Translations under genes and position numbers: made by a program
Source of the DNA: Hyperoplus lanceolatus
Taxonomy: Eukaryota > Chordata > Actinopteri > Uranoscopiformes > Ammodytidae
Assembly: GCA_026929865.2 (NCBI GenBank)
Contig: CM049416.1
Location: 19,157,001-19,221,000 of the forward strand
Direction: 5' to 3'
DNA: 64,000 nt
Notes under the pieces: model-generated
What the model saw: only the letters and a program-made list of their open reading frames with translations
The model's database searches: none
What the model was told of the DNA's origin: nothing
Shown here: piece after piece, positions 1-13,300 of the stretch
Layout: each line of letters starts with the position of its first letter
Position numbering within the stretch: position 1 is the stretch's first letter

Positions 1-1263
1 TTTTTCAAATACTCAGAAAGTTGGTTAATTCACTTACTTGCTGTCTTAATATTTCATCCCTGTCCATCCCAAAAAATCTTAGCTATTTTAGCGCTGGACG
101 TATTTAGCCTAGCTTGAAGCTGGGGCAAAAGTTAGCCTTGGTGTAAATAAAAAGAAAATACACAATCTAACAACTTCCATACTGTTATGGTTATGGGCCA
201 CGGTGAATCGTTACTGTTACAGAAATAGATGTGCATCAAAATTCAAGCCATGGAACAGGCACATCCCGAACAGCCACTACACTAGTCTACTTCAAATGTT
301 GAAAAAAAAGCTAAGTTTTTACAATTTGGCATGTTTTTCTTCTATTCCCGGTTGTTCAAAATACACAGCTTAAAAGAAAATAATATGGGTGAAGATGAGG
401 TAGACCAAAACTTGGTATTACCTAGTTTGTTGCCAGGTTTTGTAGGCCTAAAATGGTTGTTCTTCTCATCCAAACCTTGGTAAAGCAGCAAATAAGTGAT
501 TTTACCAAAATGTCATGGTATTTTGAATTACCTAAGCTTATACTTTAATTTAAAAATAGTTGATTTAATTTCACATAAACAGTATGTAACTATGTAAGAC
601 GGTCCTGGATGCTTCACATTAAAAAAGCCCAATAAAGCTGCCATACGGTATTGGAAGTTAACCAGACAATTTGCCAAAACATCCAGGAAGTCCTATTCGT
701 GGAAGCCCTGTTTCCTGTAAAATCCCAAAAATACTTAAAAATTAAAGTAGCTACAAGGAACTTTTAAATATTTCTGTATATGTCTAATTTTTCCTCTTAT
801 GATCATACATTACATGTAACAGAAAACGAGACCATCAGTGCAAAGAATGCTATTTTTATATAGTTTTTCTTAATGTATTTGTCAATGAACTACAGTTGGT
901 GTAGTAAAAAGACTATCGCCTTTGCGTAAAGGGGATGCACGAATTAACACAAACTGAAAGTTTCTCAGAGCACCTTTAACTTCGGATTTTGTGCGGCTTA
1001 ACCTTTTCACATTTGTGTTATTCTAGATGTTTCAAACCCTATGTTTTGGTTTCAATTATGGATATGGGGTTTTATTTGGCGAATGTACACAACCCTCGGT
1101 TAACTTCCGAGCGAGAATGACAACCACAAGGCTACTTTTCATGAGCTTTATAATGAAAATCATCCAGCTGATAGTCAAACCCACACTGATATAGACACAG
1201 TATTAATCAAAACAGCTGAGTGAATTCTAATTCATTTCAATAACGACTGTGCTTTTTTCACAG
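1..1263. other. mybpc1 5' flank or first intron, no exon recognised
   Basis: AT-rich sequence upstream of the first recognisable mybpc1 exon. I found no initiator exon resembling the acidic, lysine-rich start of slow MyBP-C, so the first exon is either outside the window or too short to see. The only item I recognise is a reverse-oriented TTAA-bounded MITE at 742-979, listed separately. Confidence 0.5.
742..979 (-). mobile_element. TTAA-bounded MITE, family A, copy 1
   Basis: The element begins TTAAAGTAGCTACAAGGAAC and ends in CAGAGCACCTTTAA. It is the reverse complement of the copies at 52962-53201 and 61404-61663, sharing the internal stretches around 'gagaccatcagtgcaaag' and 'cacaaactgaaagt'. 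TTAA at both borders is the target-site signature of piggyBac-type elements. There is no coding capacity. The superfamily is inferred from the TTAA ends only. Confidence 0.65.
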
Positions 1264-1305
1264 AGGATGCCAATTCGCTCAAGAAACTCTCAATTGAGCT
1301 GCCTA
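1264..1305 (+). CDS. mybpc1: mybpc1 candidate N-terminal 42-bp exon
   Basis: A strong acceptor (polypyrimidine then cacag) precedes 42 bp reading [14 protein letters not shown], followed by a gtaaga donor. The phase (two bases in, one base out) and the length match the next exon at 1840-1881 ([11 protein letters not shown]), so either exon could be included or skipped without changing frame. Small N-terminal exons in MYBPC1 are known to be alternatively spliced. That this exon is used is inferred. Confidence 0.5.
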
Positions 1306-4300
1306 GTAAGAGCCATCTGTTAAATCCTTCTACCATTTTAGAACCCAAACAAGTAGCCTACTCTGAATCAAAATGACCAAATGTCGGAATGTATAGGAAA
1401 CATGTTGGATACATGTTTACTTCTAGATATTTGTGTGTGTTCTCTATAGATGAAAGCGAAGATGTTGAAAATGTCTTTGCTAACATAGTACCATACTATT
1501 AATATACACATTATTTTTCTCATGAAAATTTCAGGGTGTTACATGATCGTGTTTATTATTGTCTGTACGCATACATTTATGCCATTTATGAGCATATATT
1601 TGGAATTCTGATCATAAAAGTCATATATAGGCAAATAGTAATCAATCATTATCCATACAATATCTTTAAAGCAAAACAAATAGCTTAGCATTGATTTTGT
1701 GTTATCAGAATTCCTTGTGTCACTGCTTGCAAATCTGTATTTGCTTTTTGCTTAACTTTTTTTGAGTGTGTGCTTGCTTCGGTGGACTTTACAGTACTAT
1801 TTATTACAATATACTGTAAATTTCTCTCTCTCTGTTTAGATGATAGCGCCCCTGTGCCAGCCATGGGCAGAAAAGACTCAGGTAATACAGTGGTAGTAAA
1901 AAAAGAAAAGAAAAAAGTCTCTAAAGGTTATTGTGTTTTATTTAGATACACTCCAAGAGGATGTTTTGACCGTTATCAAGAAAATGTGACTGCGGCTCGA
2001 CCATTTTCCTGTTTTGCGTCATTCCTCGCATAGGACATGATGGGGCTTTGGGAAAATGGAAACTTTTTGCATTTCACATAGGATAAAGGATTACAAAATT
2101 TGCAGCATTTGATAGACCATTTTATCACTGGTGAAGACTACTTTAACCTTAACAAGACGGAATAACAACTATGTCAACAGCGTGATTCAGCCACATTCAA
2201 ACCTCCCATTGCAATGGAGACTGGAGCATCAGGACATTGAAGAATTTACAAACATAATGAGTTTTCATTCCCTTTTTCTGCTGAAAATGTTGCATACTTG
2301 TGGCGTGTAAAGTAAATCAGACACTCTCTCTGTGGTTCTTATTGTCTGTTTCATGCTTTCCATGTTGCAAAGAGCTTTATACTGCTGTTGTATGGGATGT
2401 GATGACTGGAAGGGAGAAAATGTGTCCGTCTGTCTGTCTGTCTGTCTGTCTGTCTGTAAGACTCTCCTCTTGTACAGAAGGATTTCAACTTTTGGATCAA
2501 AAGTGAATTCCTCAACTGTTTCGCTATATTTTTTCTTTGCACATTGACAGTGGAGAGCAGTGTGTGATGTATGTGTTTCTCCTGACTGACCAGTGTGGTC
2601 TCTGGGAGAGGGCCAGGCCCCTGAGGATCTGGACAAGCCCATTGTCGCCCAGCCAATGTCAACCCTGCTGATAGTGAGTCCCCAGAGCGCCTCTGTCACT
2701 GTGGGTGAGTGAAAGCACAAAAAAAGAGGAATGGTAAAAACTGGGACGTTTTAGATTTTAATATGAATTTTAAAAGGATGGTGTTACTGACTTTTTTGCC
2801 AAAATTAGATGAGATGCAATATTATGACAATAGTATGTCCCAATTGTGTGCATACTGCATGCAAAGTACTAACTTTTTAATGGCAGCTGCAGTATGTAGT
2901 TTGTAAAATGAAAAAGTTATTGAATGTGATTTGTAACACAGCAGGGCTGTTTCCAGTATTTGTGCTAAGCTAAGCTGACCAACTGATGGGTTAGGCATAG
3001 TGTCACCATAATTGATGTGACTGTCAATGGTGTATTGTTTAGACATTTGGACTGTTGGATCATTTTGTATTGTCTTTTCAAAAGGTGGAGACATCAGCTT
3101 TGTTGCCAAGGTGGAGGCCAAAGATCTCCTCCGAAAACCCACTGTCAAGTGGTTTAAAGGGAAATGGATGGATCTGGCCAGCAAGACAGGAAAGCACTTA
3201 CAGCTAAAAGAGACCTTTGACCGCCAAACCAAGGTACTTTGCGTCTGGGTAGCCACTTATCCGTTACACAGTTACACACTGATGGTGCTGTTAAACCTAT
3301 TCTTGTATATAAATCACTCCCTGGCAGGTCCACACATTTGAGATGCAAATAATCAAGGCCAAAGATAACTATGCCGGAAACTACAGGGTGGAAATCAACT
3401 ACAAAGACAAGTTTGACAGCTGTTCCTTTGACTTGGAAGTTAAAGGTTGGTTAATGGAAGACAGTGCTATGTAATGATTAATATATGTCCACAAAAGAGC
3501 TAAAAGATAGAATAGCAAATGTTTTTTCCATTGTTTTACAGAAGCTGAACAGGCACAGAGTATTGATATTCGATCGGCTTTCAAGAGAAGGTAATGAAAG
3601 AAGACATGTTCATATTGTGAAGGAATCACCAATAAATGTAGTATGCAAAAGTGCAGTATTTTCCTTTTTTCCCCACATGCATTTATCTGGCAAATGATTT
3701 ATACTAATAAATGCTCCTGAAATTTGAAGAGAAGAACATTTCACCTTCAAGTAATATTATTGTACAACACGTAAGTGTGACGAGATGGTTGTTATAATGT
3801 CATTAACCTTTTCTCGAAGGTTATTACAAATCAACCAGCTGAGTCATTGCATAATTAAAGGCCAACCCTTGCATTTGAAATCTCCCTATAAACAATGTGT
3901 CTGGAAAGCAACGCAAAGCACCCCAGTTTCACAATGTTGCTGCTCTGTGATGTTGCTTCAACATTGTAGAAACACTGAGGTATTATTACCCGGGGCCGCT
4001 TTTGAAACGACTTACACTAAACACCTTATTTCAATCTTTTATTGGGAAAAGAGCAAAAAAAAAGGTTTTTGTTTGTGTAAGCGCCAATCGTGTTAGCTCA
4101 AAGCTAATTTATGGATTGACATCAGAGCCTTTGCTTTGTGTTGCTATTTTAGCATTGTTTTCTAGTGCCTGTAACAGTTTCAACTTTGATTAAATCTTCA
4201 TTAATCTTTCCTTGTTAACAACAGCAGTGAAGGAGGAGACGATGCAGGGGACCTTGACTTTAGTGGTCTCCTTAAACATAGGTGAGAATCACACCCCAAC

Positions 4301-7300
4301 CCTGAGTGGATTTCTTTCCTTATCAGCATTTTAAGCACTTTTTTCTTGGATTTGCTTCTTTTTTCTCTTTCTTTGAAATCTTTTGAGGATTTGTATTAGG
4401 TTACTGTATAACTGTAAAAGTTCATACTTGCAGATGATCATTTCAAGGGATTTTCAAAGTCTGACTCTGTAGGCCCCCCCTCCTGCCAGACTAAATCTAG
4501 ACAACTGGTCGGTCTACTCTAATTATGATTAAATATTGATAGTGGAAAACTTAAAACAAAGTTAGTATTAATGGGTTTCATTACTTCTATTATAAGACCT
4601 GGTCTTTCCTCAACTTGTATTTTGGAACTACAATTGCCACAGTTCTTTCGGAGATTTAAAGACTAGTTAGCTGTGGGCTACAACTAAAATTTTTTTTTTT
4701 TTTTTTTGGGGGGGGGGGGGGGGCTATATTAGTAAGCTTTGGTAAAATGGCCACCATTAAAAGTAATAGCATTTACCATTTGAAATGTGCCCATGGATAT
4801 ACAGACAACACTGGTTTTGATAACTTCTGTGCTATACCAAAGCTACTTTGGTGGCACAAAATGAACACCATGATGCAATTTTCAGATAATACAGTGCAGC
4901 GTTTGATTGTGAGTACGAATCGCCCTAGGCCGTGACGCTGTTCACCAGCTAAATTACACATTCATTGTGGGCTTGTCTCTTCTTCTCCCCTACATATTCA
5001 GAAATCAAAGGTTAGTAAAGAGAGAACCCTATAGGTTTTAAAATGATTAGACCTTACTGCGGGTGAGTACCGTAATCCTGTAGAGTCCCCAGCATGATAT
5101 GTAGCACTAGGAATTGGACGAGCAAGAGTGTTGGCCTACTGTAGTACGTTAACACTTCATTTGAAGGCAGCATTCCCAACGGCTCTGTCAGTCGCCATTA
5201 ATGATGGAAATGGGCCATGCATCATAAACAATCTAAGGTGGCAGGCCCTAACCGAGCTGTGAAGTCAAAAGCCACCTTTATGAGGCAGTGTGCACCATTT
5301 TGGATCATTAATGTTGTGCTAGTGGGCGGTGGAGAAATGACGCTGTAAATAGTGTTATCGCTACATTGCTATTTTTTTCCCAGTTAAAAAATATGATGCT
5401 TATATCGACATGTTTATTTCAGCTTTCTTCATAATTGCCTGAAAATAAACAGACGAGAAAGAACAAACATAGAATGTACATAATGTTTTACGCTATTCAC
5501 CTCATTCACCTTTCAGACATTTGGGAAAATGTCCATGAAAGGAAGGGCTGACTGAATGTTCTTTATGTAAACTAATTAAAAAAAAAAACACTTATTAACC
5601 ATTAATTCGTATCACAAACCTAATGTCTTCTTTAATCTAACAGTGTCAGGGCATTTCTGAAGTGATCACTTAAACCAACAACAAACAAAGGGATGGGCTC
5701 ATGTTCACGAGAGAAATATGGAAGATGTTCAAATCACCATTAAAAATATTTGTTGTAGGTCACCTCTATATCCCTGCATGCTGCATTTTTAACATGATAG
5801 TACACACAAAAAAAAACATTTTGGATTCACGACACAACTTGTTTCATCTCCAACACTTAACTAAAAGCAACAGTGTCCAAACTAAAGGAACCCAACCCCA
5901 ATTTGTCTCTTTAATTCAGCTCCTCTTTAATGTTTCCCCTTCATCCATCAATGCATGCTAGACACATTAAAAAGCCATTTTGCAACCACTATTATGGATT
6001 CAATGGCAACCTTAAAGCTATAGTGCGTAACTTCTGAGTAATGAGGTAAGCCTTTGGTGCTCGCGCATGAATTTTATACCTTCTGCTGTACGTCCAGGTT
6101 TTTTCTTAGCAGTACAATCAACGTCTGAAACATTTTGTGTGCTCTTCTTGGGATTTTTCTGAGCTCCTGCGCCAGTGTCAGGGGGGGTGACACCAGATAT
6201 TGATAAAACAGAGAGTTTTGTGGAGGTGATCCGCTTAATCGACTTTTTGTGAACAAACTTGTTTGACATTGGCTTGAATGTTACCGACATTCATTATCAT
6301 GAAAAAGTTACTCACAATAACTTTGAATATTATAATTTTAAAATACGTTGTTGCCCTCACTGTGGCACAGCCAAAATCCTAGTGAAAAGACACACGAAGA
6401 ACAACCTGCAGGAATGGTTAACCCTCTAAGTACTTGTGTGTTGTGTTAATAGTGCTTCTACTCTACAGTACAGAGCTGATGCCAACACACAGGTAGACAG
6501 CTCACCATGCCCATCCCTTTGTGTGACATGTCCCAAGGAACACTCTTCAAGGAAATAGTATATTCAAACTGAAAATGTTACATTAATCTGTCAAAATAAA
6601 CAGTGATTGTAAAACTCAACATTTACCTCTTAACACTAGCAATGCCTCATAGCATCCTATTGAAGAGGTCGATGAGTAGTTCCTCAGGACACGTTGCAAA
6701 CACCTGCCTATGACTCCTACCCTTACATCGTTCCCTCGTATCCGGCACCACTAGGGAAAAACCGCAGGATGAAGGCCCAGATGTGGATGTGTGGGAGATC
6801 CTTAAGGGCGCCAGACCAGATCAGTATGAGAAGATCGCCTTTGAATATGGCGTCACAGATCTGAGAGGTCTGCTGAAGAGGATGAAGAAGATACCAAAAG
6901 AGGAGAAGAAAAGCGAAGGTAAATCAGTGTTTATATAATGTTTGGATGAGCTCTTTTGGTGGTCTCCTTAAACTTAGGTGAGACAAAAGAGATTCTCGAT
7001 CTCTGCGCTGATCTTGTCTTTTCGAAGCTTTCGCAAAAAAACTGGATGCAGCGTATCAGGTGGACAAAGGGGGAAGGATCCGCTTGGTGGTGGAACTGGC
7101 CGACCCCACAGTTGAGCTGAAGTGGTACAAGAACGGACAGGAAATCAGACCCTCTCCCAAGTATGTAACAACATTTTACTCAGTCTACCATCTGTGTCTT
7201 CTTCTCCCCTTCAACAACGCACAAATGAAAATACTTTTATTTTTAAATGCATTTCATTTGTGACATTATCCCTCTTTTTAGCAGTTTTCTAGTTTTAAGT

Positions 7301-10300
7301 GTTTTCATGTTGTCACCTCTCGAAAGCCCAATGGTTCACATGTTTAAGCTCCAAAATAATTCATAGGCCACATAGACTTCCATTTTACAAATACCTCCAT
7401 AGAAAGTGGCTTAGCGACACAATATTTCTAGTGTAACCCTGTATCACATTCACAGTCAGGCCCACTCTACTGTGAACCATTGCCAGTGATCAAATAACAT
7501 TCTCTCGACTCTAATGTGGCTCTAATCAGTTTCCACACAGTTTCATGCACACACATAGCCTGGTCCTACCAGACCATCGTACTTCATTTAATTTTTACAG
7601 AAGGTCTGGAACTGCATAACGTTTGGTCGTGACGTATGTCATGAGCCAGCTTCTGACTTCAACTGAAACTGGCACGCAACTTCGGTCATCGTTCTCAGCC
7701 ACTCACTCTGTTCGCTTATTTGACCGGCAGAAATCTGCCCCAGACTGACTACTGAAGTGAAATTAAAATTGAGCAGAAGTAGGTAGGCGGGCGGTGCCAG
7801 GCTAGCACACACATACATAAGGAACATTATGAGTACACACAGGGCTATATAGAAGGCCTCAGAGCTACATTTGGGTGTAAATGCGATTTTGTAAATTGTT
7901 GTCATTAACTATATGTCCTCCTTCATACAGGAAAAAGGTGGTACCTCCTCCACAGGTCTTTCAACAAGTATGGCTTTGGAACATATGTAGTAGATGCTAA
8001 ATCACATAGTTATATAAAACTACTTTAACAAAATGATTTAACAGGAGGTTACCGCAGCCTTAACAACAAAAAGTCTATCATTATGTAGGTGTCATGATTT
8101 TTTTTTTTACTAAAGAGGATAAGGACAATAGTTTAAAGTGTTTTGCAAGTATTTCTGACAACAAATACATTTAATCTTAACATTGGTGGAAAAAGTGGTT
8201 AGTCCAAGGATTTTTTTTTTTAAATGTATTCCTCTAATAAGAAATGCATTTTCTGAAAAGCTCAAATCTTAACGCTAATCTTTAAGGTTTAGGTTGAACC
8301 ACTTAAGCATGTTTAAATGTTTCTGTGCGTTCATTAAACATTTTTAGTTCTAAATATATATACAGCACTAAAGGCACAAGTACAAATTAAATAGTTTTTT
8401 TAGAGACAGATAATAGGATGACAGACTTGTACTAATACATTATGCCCTCCGAAAATTACCTAAACCTTATGTTCAAAGCCATGCAACGTTAAAGCCATCT
8501 GGGAGGTTATTGCTGTTTTCTGGTGTTGGTCTCCTGTGGTATTGTTACTCCAGGGGTTCCGTTGTAGTTTTCTATTAAACACTCCAGGCATGATGTCTCT
8601 CTGTCTTTGTCTGTCCTTCACATTGTGGTGCTCGTTCCCGTCTGCCATAATCACTTCCTGTACTCTACCCTGTGCTCCGGCCCTATTCTGGCTCCACTGC
8701 TGACCTTAAGTCAAAGGAAGTAAGTCCATCCATCCATCCGGTTCCTCCTTTGTCCCTGTCAGAGTTTTGGTATGATCCCGCCCCTTTTGTGTATATTTTC
8801 ACTATATGTTTCTGAATTGCACTTGATGCATGTTGAGCATATCGATGATGTTGCAATTCAATAATTAGTAAAACACTGCTGTACATTTTGTAACAATATT
8901 TTCTCTCAGGACTATATTATATTTAATCAAATCTAGTTGACAAGTTATGTGACTAACTGGCTTCACTGTCTAGGTTTATTTTTGAGCATAAGGGCACACA
9001 AAGAATTATGGTCATCAACAACTGCAACTCGAACGATGACGCTACTTATTCTGTGGCCGCGGGAGAAGAGAAATGCGCCACAGAGCTGTTTGTCAAAGGT
9101 ATCTGGAATATTGAAATTATAAAGAACTGTGTGTGACCAAATATGCTGCAGATTTGTTTAGCATGTCAGTCAGTCCTTTTTCAGTTTCCTCTTAATCCCT
9201 TGTTTTACAGAGCTGCCGGTGAAGATAGTAAAAGGTATAGAGGCTGTGAAGACCACGGTGAATGAGAGGATTGAGCTGGAATGCGAAGTGTCAGAGGAAG
9301 GTGCTCAAATCAAATGGTAAGACTATGAAAGCATTTAAAGGCTCAAAATCACAAAGGAACAACAGCTGGCGTAGTAAAATACTACCGCAAAGGGGTTGCT
9401 AGAATGATCACAAACTGAAACTTGTTCTCCCCTCAGGATGAAGAACGGTGTTGAGGTTCCAACAGGAGTGCGCTCCAGATACAGAGTTAAGTGTGAAGGA
9501 ACTAAACACTTCTTAGTGATCGATGATGCCTCGAAGGAGGACACTGGAACGTACTCAATCATGGCCTCTGGTGGCACATCTGAGGCTAAAGTACAGGTTG
9601 ACTGTATGTAGCCTCCCAGCCTTTTGCCATTTTGTTTCTGTTTGTTTGCATGTTTTTCAAACAAATTATTAACAATTAGCTCTATTTATGCCCTATATTC
9701 TTTTTTTATACTTAAAATCAGTGAAACCACTGAAGGTGTTCCAGGACCTGCAGGATCAAACAGTGACGCTGGGTCAACCCATTAAGCTGCACTGTGAGAT
9801 TTACCCAGGCAACGTCCCAGGTCGCTGGTACAGGAATGGACAGTTGATTCAGCCCAATGACCGCATCAACATCATACACAGAAATAAGTATGTAATTTTT
9901 GTTCATCTGTTTTCCATCAAAACAGAATTTCAAAGAAAGTGCTTATAAATTGTTTTGGTTTTCCAGAGTCCATCGTCTTGAAATTTTGGCGGGTTCCCTT
10001 CATGATGCAGGAGATTACACTTTTGTCCCTGAGGGATATTCACAAAGCCTATGTGCCAAAGTTCACATCATTGGTACACGATAATTCAATTGAACATTAT
10101 GCGTGAAAAAAAAAACTAAACGTAATTTTTTTTCAATGATTTGATTACATTTTCTGCAGATCCACCGAGGTTGCACCTGGATAGTTTGAACTTCCCAGAC
10201 AACACAGTGACGATTGTGGCAGGAAACAAACTCCGCTTGGAGATCCCCATCAGCGGAGAACCAGTACCCAGGGTGGTGTGGATGAAGGGAGAAAGGGTGA

Positions 10301-13300
10301 GCCTCAATCTTCTTACTTTTATACAATTTAAAATAAAGGGACGGTAGGTTTTATCAACGGTGCATTTTTAATACAGATTTGGTGCTCTATGGAGTATTTC
10401 CGTTAGCAGGACGGTCTATGTAGGGTTGACTCAAATAAACTGTGACCTAATAAAGAAACGTGTCACCCAGGGCAACAGCCTGGTAAATTGTTGTGTTTTT
10501 TATTGTTGTTGGGCAACAATGGAGCTCTTATGGCACAGAGGAATAAGCTTTATCAGGCTTTGGATACTCAGACAAAAGTTGTTTGTTGGATCAACTCATT
10601 GTTGGATATGGTCTTCCAATCGGATAGTTGAGATTTATTTGTTTATTCCAAGCTGGATGCTTTAAATGTCATCTGGAAATAATCAGCAAGCCTTTGATTT
10701 TTACTTTACCATCAAGGCTTACATGTCGTTTTTTTCTGTCTCATTTACCTTAGGTGATTCTTGACTCAGGCAATCGTGTCCGAGCTGAAACATACGGTGA
10801 CCAAACCAGCCTGACCATTGACATCACAGAGCGGGAGGACTCGGGCAACTATAAGATAGTCCTGCAGAATGAGGCTGGTGAGGCCACTGCCAGCGTCAAA
10901 ATCAAGGTTGTAGGTAAGTGATCGCACAGCATGTGAATCAGAAGTTGAATTCTGTGAATTGAACGTTTATTTTTTGAGTTCTTAACATGGTCTTGTTTTC
11001 TCTGCAGACATCCCTGACCCTCCAGAGGCTCCCTTGGTCCCATCGGTAGGCGGTGATTGGTGCTCTATGACGTGGGAACCACCAAAATACGATGGAGGTT
11101 CACCAATATTAGGTAAACATCTCACCCATCTAACTTATTGCGAGAGCTCCGATGTATGATTTGGAGTTAAATGACAATCTTTCTGACGATCTTCTTCAGG
11201 CTACTTCATAGAGAGAAAGAAGAAACAGAGCTCCAGGTGGATGAGACTGAACTTTGACCTGATCAAAGAACAAGAATTCGAACCCAAGAAGATGATTGAA
11301 GGGGTGCCATACGAAGTCAGAATCTTTGCAGTCAATGCCATCGGTGTGTCCAAACCAAGTGAACCGTCTAAAGCCTTCACTCCGCTTGGTGAGTAGCCCA
11401 AATGTCTCGATGGATATCCACTAAGCCAACACAACCTTTGAGATCTTACTGACGATATGCTGTCCAGGAAAGTATTACGTAAGGCTTCAGTTTATTCTAA
11501 CAACAATTTCATTATAATAGAGAGAATTTCAAAGAATGGGCCTATGATAGTATATGTCTGCCCTTGGTTACCCCGGCGATGCAGCTGTTCCTCCCATCAC
11601 CCCACCATCCCAAGCATTCTCACTGTGACCTCCACTGGACACGCAGGAGCTTTAGAGGATATTTAATATGTCTTTATAATGGCTGCCAAATCATCTCCGG
11701 ATTAGAGGTTTAGAAGATCAGGTCTGTCAAGGGGTTCAATAGGAGTTAAATATGCTTCAGAATACAAGAATAGACGGCAAGAGCAGGGCATAATGAGATC
11801 TGACACGCATTGAGAACATACCAGGCAGAGGGAGTAGCGCCTTACTTACGTGTTCATGACTTGCCAAAAAGGATGTTTTTTTTCGATCGTATTCATGCCC
11901 ATTGTTGGGAGTAATGGTAGCTTTGACTCTTCTGATCTCTTAAACCTCTTTAAGCGACAACCCCGGGCTGTGGCGGGGCGGGTTGGGCGGTCGTCCACTG
12001 GTTTCCCCCGCCTTCCCGCAGCATGTCGAAGTGTTCCTGGGCAAGACACTGAACCCTAAATTGATCCCTATAGTTAGCTTGCACCCTGCGTGGTAGCTGC
12101 TACTATCGGTGTATGAATGTGCGTGTGATTGGGTGAATGTGTACAAATTAAAACAATGTAAAGTGCTTTGGGTCTTTGAAAAAACAGGGAAATGCACTAA
12201 ATAAGTGGAGATCATTTACCATTTTAATCTCCACTCAGCTGTGACGAGTGAGCCCACCATGCTGGTTGTGGACGATGTCACCGACACCACAGTGACTGTC
12301 AAGTGGCGTCCTCCTGAAACCATCGGAGCTGCCGGTCTAGACGGATACTTAGTGGAGTACTGCATAGAAGGAAGTGAGGAAACCTCAAATCTTCTAAAGG
12401 CTTTTCCACAAAACTATGATTTTTGGCTGTTTGAGATAGAGAAATGTGGTCAAATCCTCAAAGTCGTCAATCTTGACAATTGGTCCTACTTGAGCATTCA
12501 TTGCACAATCTTAAAACATATGATACAGCCTGACACAAATTATGATCTGGACTGTTTCCCCTACAGGTGATGATTGGGTAGTTTCCAACAAGGAGCTGAC
12601 AGAGAAAACCAAGTACACCATCACTGGTCTGGCTCCAGGGTGTAAAATATTAGTTCGAGTCAAAGCCATCAATGCGGCCGGATCCAGCAATCCAAGGACC
12701 CTTCAGCACTCTATCTTCGTCAAAGAGGTTATTGGTGAGCATTGAAAACTGTTTTTTACTGATTTGTCTTAAACAAGATTGTGCTTAACAAAGAAATTTG
12801 AACTTTTCTGATGTAACTTGTCTTAAATGACAATTGCTCTGGAGGACAAGATAGAAAGAAACACTGACATCTAAACATGTATCTAGAAATCAGAACAATC
12901 ATAACAATCATAACGTCTCCTCTTCAGAACCACCCAAGATCCGCGTTCCCCGACACTTGAAGATGACATACACTCGCAGAGTTGGTGAAGCTGTCAACCT
13001 TGTAGTGCCATTCATGGTAAAAAATACACCTTGCAATCAATCTATCATTATTCACTGCTTCTATATAGACAATAATAATAAACTTTGTGATTTCGGCAGG
13101 GCAAACCACGGCCTAAGGTCACCTGGTTGAAGGAGGGCGAGCCCATAGATCCTTCACACGTCAACATCCGCAACACAGACAGTGACAGCATCATCTTCAT
13201 CCGTAAAGCAGAACGTAGCCACTCTGGAAAGTATGACATGACCGTGCAGGTGGAAAACCATGTGGACACAGCCGTCATGGACATACAAATCGTAGGTGAG

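Larger units (their letters stand above)
4282..6754 (+). other. Long mybpc1 intron (M-motif)
   Basis: A 2.5-kb intron with no further exon recognised. It contains an uninterrupted T18-G16 run at 4690-4723 and a TTAA-type MITE at 6012-6325. The remainder (4724-6011, 6326-6754) shows no structure I can name. Confidence 0.6.

Noticed and set aside
1450-1487. Possible extra mybpc1 exon after 'tctctatag' (N-E-S-E-D-V-E-N)
   Set aside because: No donor gives the phase needed to join the exon at 1840.
7931-7956. Possible small exon in the C2 intron (K-K-V-V-P-P-P)
   Set aside because: Length of 25-26 bp breaks the frame between exons 7160 and 8974, and the flanking exons already join perfectly.
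12374-12570. Open reading frame running past mybpc1 exon 12239-12373
   Set aside because: A GT at 12374 restores the conserved serine and C7 sequence; the longer frame is intron read-through.
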